A stretch of DNA of 6,462 nt, from assembly GCA_003136615.1 (NCBI GenBank), contig PLFA01000022.1, positions 4,340 through 10,801 of the forward strand, given 5' to 3'. Source of the stretch: Caulobacteraceae bacterium (GTDB taxonomy: Bacteria; Pseudomonadota; Alphaproteobacteria; Caulobacterales; Caulobacteraceae). Position 1 is the stretch's first letter. The number at the start of each line of letters is the position of its first letter. The notes beneath the pieces were generated by a model that saw only the letters and a list, made by a program, of their open reading frames with translations, searched no databases and was not told the DNA's origin. Below, piece after piece: positions 1-5,955 of the stretch. Position numbers and translations under genes: made by a program.

Positions 1-1739
1 AGGGCCTGGTTGATGTAGCCCTTGTCGGTGATCTCGCCGGACGGCGCGTGGGGGTCATTGTCCAGGACGAGCGCCCGCGCGATCCGCCCAGAGCCGCCTG
101 CGGCTCCGTGATTGAGCCGGCGCAGTCCCTCAGTGATCGCCTCGCGGATGGTGTGTCCGTCGCTCTCCAGCGAGCCGGGGAACTGGGCGTGGCAGTACGG
201 GCGATTGAGAAAAATCATGAGCCCAACCCCATCCCGGCCTTCCCCGCAGACCACGGCGTCGGCCGCCGCGCCGCCGATGGCGGACAGCGCCGCCACGCGC
301 AGCGCGCCGGCCGTGACGAAGACGCCGCTTGAGAGTTTGAAGTTCTCGGAGAGCCGGCCGTCGAAGACGAGCCCGACCTCGGGCCGATCCGGGTCCGCCA
401 GGCGCGCGGCGTCTCCCAGGATATAGAACCCCTCCTCGTCGAAGGCGGCGCGGGTCGCTTCCTCGTTGCGATAATAGCCGGCGCAGACCTGGGGCCCCTT
501 CACGCGAAATTCCAGGCGCCCCTGGGCGGGGGTCAGCTTTACGGTGGTCCCTGGCACCGGAAGGCCCATGAGCCCCATGGTGAGATTTGGCCAATGGACA
601 TTGGTGGCCGTGGGCCCCGTCTCGGTGGCGCCATAGCCCGTGGCGAAGGTTATCCCCTCACCCACCGTCGCCCGGGCCACGGCCTGGATGCGGTCGCAGG
701 TGCTTTGGCTGAGGGCCGCGCCGCCGTATTGCAGGACGCGCACCCGGCTGAAGAAGCGCTTGGCCAGGACCGGATTGCACTCAAGTTCGCCCGCCAGGAG
801 GTCCCAGCCAGCCGGAACCATATTGTGATAGGTGGGCGCGATTTCCTCCAGATTACGCACGGTTTCCAGGTGTCGCCCGGCCACCGGCGCGCCCGCGTCG
901 ATATAGAGCGTCCCGCCCCTGTGGGTGACCATCTGCAGGATGGCGTTGGCGCCCAGGCTATGGCTCCAGGGCGCCTGATTGACGACCACCGGCGGTTCGG
1001 GATCTTCGTAGCAGGCCGCGACCTGGGCCGCGGTGACGGCCACGGCCCTGTGCAGGCACACGACGGCCTTGGGCGCCCCGGTGGATCCCGAGGTCAGGAG
1101 AAGCTTGGCAATATCGTCGGGCTTGGCGCAGCTGGCCGCGCCCTTGGCCCGCAGGAGATCGTCCAGGCTCAGATCTCCTGGCCTGGCGTGCCCCGTGGCG
1201 ATGACCGGCAGGCCACTTAAGATATCGCTCTCCAGCGCCGTGGCGAAGTCGCGGGCGTCATCCACAAGCACCGCGGCCGGACCCATCACCGAGACGGCAT
1301 GGGCGAGGCGGGAGAGGACGGCGCCCGCCAGACCATATTGCGGGGAAATGGCCGCCACGGGGATGGCCCGGCTCATGGCCGCGAAGGCGATCAAGGCGTG
1401 ATCGATCCCGTTTCGCGCCAGAACGAGAAGGGGCGCGCCGGGCGGCAGGCCAAGACCGCTCAGCCCCCCGGCCAAGGCTCTCACACGATCAAGTCCCTCG
1501 CCATAGTCGACGATGCGCCAGCCGGCGCCCGTGCGTTCGGCCAGCCAAGGCGCGGCGGGAGAGGCGGCCGCCCACACCTCCAGGGCGTCCGTGGTCGTGG
1601 AAACGTCAGCGCCCACGGAACCTGGATGGGTCAGCAGGATCGATCCATCATCGCGCCGCTCCGTGATCAGGCGACGGGGCGCATATCTCGGGTCGCGAAG
1701 GTCGAGCTCCGCAAGGTCGGCGGTGACGGTCTCAGTCAT
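1..1739 (-). CDS. fcs: Feruloyl-CoA synthase-type acyl-CoA ligase (AMP-forming), C-terminal end cut by window edge
   Basis: The frame reads open for 579 codons from ATG 1739-1737 to the left edge. It encodes an ANL-superfamily adenylating enzyme: the acid is activated with ATP to an acyl-AMP and then transferred to CoA. Seen: the P-loop TSGSTGAPK (residues 216-224), GYGATETGPT (368-377), the ribose-binding Asp in LGD (D443), the hinge-region Arg in FDGRLSENFKLSSG (R462), and SGEITDKGYINQ near the end with the probable adenylation Lys K573. The phrases SPQYGL, the VGLVFDGR context and EITDKGYINQ are typical of the feruloyl-CoA synthase branch rather than of FadD. Feruloyl-CoA synthase starts ferulate/hydroxycinnamate breakdown, so the role is probably cytoplasmic aromatic catabolism, though the true acid cannot be read from sequence. 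By family length only about 20-40 residues are missing. The start overlaps the GT9 stop (ATGACTGA); a weak GGGGAA (1756-1751) lies 11 bases upstream. Family confidence is high; substrate is moderate. Confidence 0.87.
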   Translation of the reverse strand, partial: MTETVTADLAELDLRDPRYAPRRLITERRDDGSILLTHPGSVGADVSTTTDALEVWAAASPAAPWLAERTGAGWRIVDYGEGLDRVRALAGGLSGLGLPPGAPLLVLARNGIDHALIAFAAMSRAIPVAAISPQYGLAGAVLSRLAHAVSVMGPAAVLVDDARDFATALESDILSGLPVIATGHARPGDLSLDDLLRAKGAASCAKPDDIAKLLLTSGSTGAPKAVVCLHRAVAVTAAQVAACYEDPEPPVVVNQAPWSHSLGANAILQMVTHRGGTLYIDAGAPVAGRHLETVRNLEEIAPTYHNMVPAGWDLLAGELECNPVLAKRFFSRVRVLQYGGAALSQSTCDRIQAVARATVGEGITFATGYGATETGPTATNVHWPNLTMGLMGLPVPGTTVKLTPAQGRLEFRVKGPQVCAGYYRNEEATRAAFDEEGFYILGDAARLADPDRPEVGLVFDGRLSENFKLSSGVFVTAGALRVAALSAIGGAAADAVVCGEGRDGVGLMIFLNRPYCHAQFPGSLESDGHTIREAITEGLRRLNHGAAGGSGRIARALVLDNDPHAPSGEITDKGYINQA

Positions 1740-2763
1740 GTGCGTCTGAGTTCCCCGCGACCCCGTCAGCGGCTTGCGCGTCCAATGGCGCTGGGAGCCG
1801 CGCGCTGTCGGCCAGGAGTTGGATCGCCGCCTCGCGCACGGTCTCCACTTTCAAGTCCATCATGTGGCAGAGGGCCTGATTGAGGCCAGGATCCATCGCC
1901 TTGAAGGCCGCGAACCCGCGTGGACCCCGAACGGTGCGCGCCAAGGGACCCCATGGGGCGTAGAGGCGCTCGTCGGAGGGTCCGAAGAGACCAAGCGTCG
2001 GCGCGCCCGCCGCGGCGGCCACATGCATCAGCCCGGAATCGCCGCCGATAAAGAGCCGCGCGCGTTTCAGGGCGGCGTAAAGCACCAACAGATCCTCGCG
2101 TCCCACCAGATCGATCACGCGCTCGCGGGGAAGGGCGGAGAGCACGGGCACGGCGTCCCGCCGGTCGGCAGGGCCACCCAGGACCATCAGCCGGCCGCCG
2201 GCCAGGGGCCCGTCTGGCCCCAGAAGGTCGCGGGCGACCTTGGCGAATCGCTCGGCCGGCCAGGTTTTCCCCACCCAGTTCGCCGTGGGGGCCATCGCGA
2301 GGATCGGGCCGTCTCCGGCGGTGAGGCTCTCGGCGCTGGCCTCGATGGCCGCGTTGGTGAAGATATGGGGCGCGGGGGGCTCTTGGCCGCCGGAGAGGAG
2401 ACGGCCAGCCTCGACAACCTTGTGCAGGGGGATCGCCGGTTTGCGGTGGGCGGCTCTACGACGATGATTGATCAGGGCGGTGGCCGGCGCGCCACGCAGG
2501 TCCACGATGAGGCTCCAGCGCCGGAACCCCACCTCGCGCAACAGGCTCAGCCAATGGAGGCCCCAGAGGCGCTTTTCCAGGAGCAGGATGCGCTCCAGCC
2601 CTGGAACCTGTTTGAAAAGCGGAGCGGCGAGGGCGCTCGCGACGATGGTGAAGCTCGCCCCCTCGGTTCTGTCGGCCAGGGCCTTGATCAGTCCCGAGGA
2701 CAGCACGGCGTCGCCCAGGCGACTTTGGCTGATGAAGAGAATGGGTATGCGTGGGCCCGCCAT
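1732..2763 (-). CDS. Glycosyltransferase family 9 (ADP-heptose:LPS heptosyltransferase-like)
   Basis: A 343-residue GT-B fold enzyme of the WaaC/WaaF/WaaQ family, which transfers sugars (classically heptose from an ADP-sugar) onto lipopolysaccharide core at the cytoplasmic face of the inner membrane. Seen: an N-terminal SRLGDAVLSSG (14-24), whose D18 matches the proposed catalytic base D13 of E. coli WaaC; LIVDLRG (85-91); WVGKTWP (163-169), with K166 at the place of WaaC K192; and the nucleotide-sugar motif GGDSGLMH (240-247) followed by GLFGPSDERLYAP (258-270), with D242 matching WaaC D261. Length is normal for the family. There is no signal peptide or membrane segment. No Shine-Dalgarno precedes the ATG, and a -10-like element ends nine bases upstream, suggesting a leaderless message. 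The last codons overlap the acyl-CoA ligase start by 8 bases, so the two are probably cotranscribed and coupled. The sugar donor and acceptor are unknown; many alphaproteobacterial GT9 proteins do not use heptose. Confidence 0.9.
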   Translation of the reverse strand: MAGPRIPILFISQSRLGDAVLSSGLIKALADRTEGASFTIVASALAAPLFKQVPGLERILLLEKRLWGLHWLSLLREVGFRRWSLIVDLRGAPATALINHRRRAAHRKPAIPLHKVVEAGRLLSGGQEPPAPHIFTNAAIEASAESLTAGDGPILAMAPTANWVGKTWPAERFAKVARDLLGPDGPLAGGRLMVLGGPADRRDAVPVLSALPRERVIDLVGREDLLVLYAALKRARLFIGGDSGLMHVAAAAGAPTLGLFGPSDERLYAPWGPLARTVRGPRGFAAFKAMDPGLNQALCHMMDLKVETVREAAIQLLADSARLPAPLDAQAADGVAGNSDAHD

Positions 2764-2771
2764 GACCGACG

Positions 2772-2779
2772 CTTATAGC
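2772..2779 (-). promoter_or_regulatory. Possible -10 element for the GT9 gene
   Basis: On the minus strand these bases read GCTATAAG, matching seven of eight positions of the Caulobacter housekeeping -10 consensus GCTANAWC. No convincing TTGAC-like -35 sits 10-14 bases upstream. A transcript begun 6-8 bases downstream would start at about 2764-2766, directly at the ATG (2763-2761), which would explain the lack of a ribosome binding site. The match is short and could be chance. The same bases read cTTATAgc on the plus strand, so a contribution to ygfZ transcription is also possible. Confidence 0.35.
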
Positions 2780-2825
2780 GCACGACCCCTGGCGCTCCAC
2801 CCGGGGCGGCGCCACATGCCTCCGC

Positions 2826-3644
2826 ATGACGACTCCAACCTTTGTTGCGCCTTTGCCGAGCCGCGCCGTGGTGTCTTTAAGCGGGCCAGGTTGGCGCGAC
2901 TTCCTGCAGGGCCTGATTACGCAAGACGCGCTCACCCTTGCTCCTGGTGAGATTCGCCTCGCCGCCCTGCTCACACCCCAGGGCCGATTGCTGTTCGATC
3001 TTTTTCTGATCGGGGACGGCGATGACTGCCTGATCGACTGCGCGGCGACGGATCAACCGGCCCTGGTCGACCGTCTGACGCTCTATCGCCTTCGCGCGAA
3101 GGTCGAGATCGCCGCATCTTCGGCGCCCGTCCTAGCCGCCTGGGGCATGGCTGATCCGCCCACGGGATTTCGTCCTGATCCTCGGGCTCACGGTTTGGGT
3201 TTCAGGGCCTATGGCGCGGCGATCCCCGCCGCCGTCTCAATCGTGGACGAGGCCGCCTATAACGCCCATCGCCTGTCCCTCGGCATTCCCGCCACGCCCG
3301 ATTGGGCCTCGCAGGCCACATACCCGATCGAGGCCAATTTCGATCTTCTGGGGGGCATCGACTTCAGGAAGGGCTGCTTTGTGGGGCAGGAAACCACCTC
3401 CCGCATGAAGCGCCGGGGTGCGATCCGCAGCCGCATGACCCCCATCATTTTGGAGGGCCCGCGGCCCGCGGCCGGGGGCGAACTTCTGGCCGGCGATCTG
3501 CGCGCCGGAGAGATCCGGTCGGTGCAGGGAGACCGAGCCATGGCGCTCTTGCGCCTGGACAGGCTTGAGGCAGGGCCGCTTACTTACGGCGATGGGCATC
3601 CGTGGAGACCGCTCTGGCCAGATTGGCTTCCGCGCGGGGACTGA
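2826..3644 (+). CDS. ygfZ: YgfZ/GcvT-family folate-binding protein (IBA57-like, Fe-S cluster maintenance)
   Basis: A 272-residue protein of the YgfZ/IBA57/COG0354 family, which binds tetrahydrofolate and supports assembly or repair of certain Fe-S enzymes such as the MiaB-type tRNA modifying enzymes. It is cytoplasmic, with no signal or membrane segment. Seen: the N-terminal GcvT-like half with FLQGLITQD (26-34) and LLTPQGRLLFDLFLI (48-62), the linker YPIEANFDLLGGIDF (166-180), and the signature KGCFVGQE (182-189), whose C184 corresponds to the essential cysteine of E. coli YgfZ. It is shorter than the E. coli protein (about 326 residues), as is usual for alphaproteobacterial members. ATG 2826 is the only plausible start: no ATG, GTG or TTG lies in frame between an in-frame TGA at 2763-2765 and this codon. 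There is no clear Shine-Dalgarno. It diverges from the GT9 gene across 62 bases and converges on the next glycosyltransferase with 5 bases between stops. Confidence 0.92.
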   Translation: MTTPTFVAPLPSRAVVSLSGPGWRDFLQGLITQDALTLAPGEIRLAALLTPQGRLLFDLFLIGDGDDCLIDCAATDQPALVDRLTLYRLRAKVEIAASSAPVLAAWGMADPPTGFRPDPRAHGLGFRAYGAAIPAAVSIVDEAAYNAHRLSLGIPATPDWASQATYPIEANFDLLGGIDFRKGCFVGQETTSRMKRRGAIRSRMTPIILEGPRPAAGGELLAGDLRAGEIRSVQGDRAMALLRLDRLEAGPLTYGDGHPWRPLWPDWLPRGD

Positions 3645-3649
3645 TCCCG

Positions 3650-4714
3650 TTAGCCCGTCCAGCGGTCGCACGGCCATTCGTAGTCCCGCGCGCCGTCCTT
3701 CTCAAAGATCTGCGCCAGGAGATAGGCGAAGACGCGATCGGCATGGAACAGGCTCCAGGTCTTCTCCCAACCCCGTCGGGCGATGGCGCGGGCCCAGGCG
3801 TCGTCGGCGATGAGGCGCCGGACCTGGGCGGCCAGCTCGGGGAGATCGCCGTAGAACACCGCCTCGCCGCCGTCATAGAAGCGATCAAACCCCGCGCGCC
3901 TGTCCAGGAGGACGCAGAGGCCCGAGCCAAAAAAATGCGCCATGCGGTCGGAGGCGTAGAGGGGCACGGAGGCGCGACGCGAGAGCGACCAACCCATCCG
4001 CGCCGATGACAGCGCCTTGAAATAGGCCGCGCCCCGAGCCTGAGGCTCATCCCCAACGCCCGGCGCCAGCAGCCGAAGGCCCGGAACCTCGGCCGCCAGC
4101 AGGGCTGTGGCGAGGCTGGGCGCCATCTTCCCGCCGCCGACCTCCCGAGGCTCGTCATCGCTGGCGGGAAACAGCAGGTCATGCGTCGGCGCCGCGGTCT
4201 CGAACACCCGCGCCGTCTCGATGGCCGGGTCCACGGGATTGGGCAGAAAGGCCGCGAACGCCCCTGGCCCCGCATAGTGGCCTAAGGAGGGCTCGGCGGT
4301 TGTGACGAACAGGGCGTCGGCCACGCCCTTGCGGGCGGCGAGGCGGCGCTGGTTCTTCAGGGCCCAGATCGGATCAATATTGATGTCGGCGATCTTGACC
4401 CCCGGCGCCAATTTGCGCGCCTCGATCAGCGCGGCGTTAGAGATCGCGTCGGCGAAATGCAGAAGAATCATGTCCGGCCGCAGCTCATCGACCACTTGCA
4501 GAAAACGGCGGTCGGCGGTGCGAGCCCCCAGCGCCTTCAACCCCAGGGGCGCCGCGGCCCGGGCCACCGCGCGGTCGGAAAATTCCACGACAAGCCATCC
4601 CGCGCGCGTCGCCGCATGACTGAACTTGCGGCGGATGTCGAACAGCGACAGGTTCGCGGTGTGGCTCTCCGCGCCGGTCATCCAGTTGAAGTCGCCGACG
4701 TTGAGCAGTCTCAT
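3650..4714 (-). CDS. CgeB-like glycosyltransferase (GT1/GT4-type C-terminal domain)
   Basis: A 354-residue protein with a two-lobed glycosyltransferase look. The N-terminal part opens with MRLLNVGDFNWMTGAESHT and contains a beta-strand-like PDMILLHFADAISN (80-93) and IADINIDPIWALKNQRR (108-124), where a DUF3880-type domain would sit. The C-terminal part has SRRASVPLYASDRMAHFFGS (245-264), GLCVLLDRRAGFDRFYDGGE (265-284), VFYGDLPELAAQVRRLIADD (286-305) and WARAIARRGWEKTWSLFHADR (307-327). This is the layout of the Glyco_trans_1_2 domain, where an acidic residue after the glycine contacts the nucleotide sugar. Donor and acceptor cannot be named. No signal peptide is seen. I chose ATG 4714: an in-frame TTG at 4759 would add 15 residues unlike the family and would overlap the tag start. 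No Shine-Dalgarno is visible. It converges on ygfZ and diverges from tag, so it is probably monocistronic. Surface polysaccharide or glycoprotein synthesis is an inference. Confidence 0.8.
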   Translation of the reverse strand: MRLLNVGDFNWMTGAESHTANLSLFDIRRKFSHAATRAGWLVVEFSDRAVARAAAPLGLKALGARTADRRFLQVVDELRPDMILLHFADAISNAALIEARKLAPGVKIADINIDPIWALKNQRRLAARKGVADALFVTTAEPSLGHYAGPGAFAAFLPNPVDPAIETARVFETAAPTHDLLFPASDDEPREVGGGKMAPSLATALLAAEVPGLRLLAPGVGDEPQARGAAYFKALSSARMGWSLSRRASVPLYASDRMAHFFGSGLCVLLDRRAGFDRFYDGGEAVFYGDLPELAAQVRRLIADDAWARAIARRGWEKTWSLFHADRVFAYLLAQIFEKDGARDYEWPCDRWTG

Positions 4715-4725
4715 GGGCGTATGAT
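4701..4725 (+). promoter_or_regulatory. Candidate promoter for the tag-rnhB operon
   Basis: TTGAGC (4701-4706) and TATGAT (4720-4725, five of six matches to TATAAT) are separated by 13 bases. That is short for E. coli sigma-70 but within the 10-14 spacer range of the Caulobacter housekeeping form, once its two extra -35/-10 bases are counted. Transcription would begin near 4731-4733, leaving a leader of about 16-18 bases that just includes the GAGGGGG at 4733-4739. The -35 lies inside the opposing glycosyltransferase's first codons. Not tested; short motifs of this kind occur by chance. Confidence 0.35.
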
Positions 4726-4732
4726 GAGGTCC

Positions 4733-4739
4733 GAGGGGG
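4733..4739 (+). promoter_or_regulatory. Ribosome binding site supporting the GTG start of tag
   Basis: GAGGGGG lies 9 bases before the GTG at 4749. An in-frame TGA at 4725-4727 and the absence of any ATG or TTG before the conserved RCGW motif make this GTG the only possible start, and the purine run fits it. Confidence 0.6.
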
Positions 4740-4748
4740 TCTTTAGAG

Positions 4749-5354
4749 GTGGGTATCAAGCTCTATGAGGGCCATGAAATCCGCTGCGGCTGGGTCAATC
4801 CCGCCGACCCCCTGTATCTGGCCTATCATGACGAGGAATGGGGCGTGCCGGAATATGACAGTCGCGCCCTGTGGGAGAAACTCGTTCTCGACGGCTTCCA
4901 GGCCGGCCTCGCGTGGATCACCGTGCTGCGCAAGCGCGACGCCCTCCGCCGCGCCTTCGCCGGGTTTGATCCGCAGATCGTCGCCCGTTTTGGCGAGGCC
5001 GATCGCGCGCGCCTGATGGCTGATCCCGGCATCATCCGCTCCGGCGCCAAGATCGACTCGGCCATCCGGAGCGCGCGGCTCTATGTCGAAATGCGAGACG
5101 CGGGGGAGGATTTCGGAGGCTGGCTCTGGGGCCTGGCGGGCGGCGCGCCGGTGCAAACCCGCTGGAACAGAGTGGGCGATGTTCCCGCCAGCACGCCGGT
5201 CGCCGCGGAGATGGCGGGCGCGCTGAAGGCCCGGGGCTTCAGCTTTTGCGGTCCGGTGATCGTCTATGCCTTCATGCAGGCCGTGGGCATGGTCAATGAC
5301 CACGTGGATCACTGCTTCCGACAGGCTGAGGTGGAGGCGATGGCGCATGCCTAA
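4749..5354 (+). CDS. tag: DNA-3-methyladenine glycosylase I
   Basis: A 201-residue monofunctional glycosylase that cuts 3-methyladenine from alkylated DNA, starting base excision repair. Seen: RCGWVNPADPLYLAYHDEEWGVPEYDS (12-38) and QAGLAWITVLRKR (51-63), the helix-hairpin-helix region around GIIRSGAKI (94-102), and GFSFCGPVIVYAFMQAVGMVNDHV (163-186). The four zinc ligands of E. coli Tag (C4, H17, H175, C179) are all present as C13, H27, H185 and C189. The base-stacking residues Y16 and W46 are present as Y26 and W56. The pocket residue E38 is Asp here (D48, in LDGFQAG), a conservative change. The length compares with 187 in E. coli, the extra residues being at both ends. It starts at GTG with a GAGGGGG nine bases upstream. 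Its stop overlaps the rnhB start (ATGCCTAA), making a two-gene repair operon. Confidence 0.95.
   Translation: MGIKLYEGHEIRCGWVNPADPLYLAYHDEEWGVPEYDSRALWEKLVLDGFQAGLAWITVLRKRDALRRAFAGFDPQIVARFGEADRARLMADPGIIRSGAKIDSAIRSARLYVEMRDAGEDFGGWLWGLAGGAPVQTRWNRVGDVPASTPVAAEMAGALKARGFSFCGPVIVYAFMQAVGMVNDHVDHCFRQAEVEAMAHA
5330..5337 (+). promoter_or_regulatory. Ribosome binding site for rnhB inside the tag 3' end
   Basis: GGTGGAGG sits in the last codons of tag, 9 bases before the ATG at 5347. It favours that start over the next in-frame ATG at 5371 and implies translation of rnhB coupled to tag. Confidence 0.55.
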
Positions 5355-5952
5355 GTCTCGCGGGCCGCATATGCGCCTGGAGCGCGCCGCGCCGGGGCCG
5401 GTCTGCGGCGTGGACGAGGCCGGGCGTGGGCCCTGGGCGGGGCCGGTGAGCGCCGCCGCGGTGATCCTGGACGCGCCGATCCCGGGTCTCGATGACTCCA
5501 AGGCCCTATCGGCCCGGCAGCGCGAGGATCTGGAGCCGCGGATCAAGGCCAGGGCGCGCGCCTGGGCGGTGGGATTCGCCTCGCCCGAGGAGATCGGGCG
5601 CCTCAATATTCTGGGAGCCACGGGCCTGGCCATGCGCCGGGCGGTGGAGGCTCTGGGCTTGCTCCCGGCCTTCGCCCTCGTGGACGGTAACTACGCCTTC
5701 GTCCTTCCCTGCCAGGTCAGGACCGTGGTCCGGGGCGACGCCATCTGCGCCTCCATCGCCGCCGCCTCCATCCTCGCCAAGACAGCGCGCGACCGTCTGA
5801 TGACGGAGATGGACGCCCTGCATCCCGGCTATGGTTTCGCCGCCCACAAGGGCTATGGCGTTCCCGAACATGCCGCCGCCTTGGAGCGGCTCGGACCCTG
5901 CCCGATCCATCGCATGACCTTCGCGCCGGTGCGGAGATGTCTCGCCGTGTGA
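5347..5952 (+). CDS. rnhB: Ribonuclease HII
   Basis: A 201-residue type 2 RNase H, which nicks DNA 5' of misincorporated ribonucleotides and trims RNA:DNA hybrids; the cytoplasmic product hands over to DNA polymerase I for repair synthesis. Seen: GVDEAGRGPWAGPV (21-34) with catalytic D23 and E24 and the GRG motif; DDSKALS (49-55); LNILGATGLAMRRAV (86-100); LVDGN (111-115) with D113; VVRGDAICASIAAASILAK (127-145) with D131; RD at 148-149; and GYGFAAHKGYG (161-171). The catalytic set D-E-D-D is therefore complete (E. coli D16, E17, D108, D126), and the length is standard. ATG 5347 overlaps the tag stop by 8 bases and is backed by GGTGGAGG. ATG 5371 is an alternative that would give 193 residues and still keep all motifs. 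The stop is 3 bases from the convergent polA stop. In Caulobacter, as I recall, rnhB neighbours ccrM; that gene is not the neighbour here. Confidence 0.96.
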   Translation: MPKSRGPHMRLERAAPGPVCGVDEAGRGPWAGPVSAAAVILDAPIPGLDDSKALSARQREDLEPRIKARARAWAVGFASPEEIGRLNILGATGLAMRRAVEALGLLPAFALVDGNYAFVLPCQVRTVVRGDAICASIAAASILAKTARDRLMTEMDALHPGYGFAAHKGYGVPEHAAALERLGPCPIHRMTFAPVRRCLAV

Positions 5953-5955
5953 AAC

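Noticed and set aside
130..594. A 154-codon minus-strand frame inside the acyl-CoA ligase gene
   Set aside because: It is Arg/Gly-rich out-of-frame translation. The true ligase frame runs unbroken through this region with its hinge and C-terminal motifs.
1774..2778. A 334-codon open frame on the plus strand, antisense to almost the whole GT9 gene
   Set aside because: The translation is low-complexity and rich in Gly, Arg, His and Gln with no recognisable motif, while the minus strand carries a full GT9 motif set. Long antisense frames are expected in very GC-rich DNA.
2791..2813. Weak inverted repeat GGCGC...GCGCC in the GT9/ygfZ spacer
   Set aside because: Five-base arms with a 13-base loop in GC-rich sequence are expected by chance, and no T-tract follows.
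2831..2835. GANTC (GACTC) at codons 2-4 of ygfZ as a CcrM methylation switch
   Set aside because: Other GANTC sites occur through the window, and this one lies in coding sequence without a matching promoter, so a regulatory role is unsupported.
3645..3649. Terminator between the convergent ygfZ and glycosyltransferase stops
   Set aside because: Only 5 bases separate the stops and no GC stem followed by a T-run is visible on either strand nearby.
4715..4759. TTG start at 4759 for the CgeB-like glycosyltransferase, adding 15 residues
   Set aside because: The extra residues are unlike the start of related proteins, TTG is a rare start, and it would overlap the tag start. ATG 4714 opens directly onto the first beta-strand.
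4743..5633. A 296-codon open frame on the minus strand across tag and rnhB
   Set aside because: It is antisense to two well-supported genes, crosses their boundary, and shows no family motifs; it is a GC-rich shadow.
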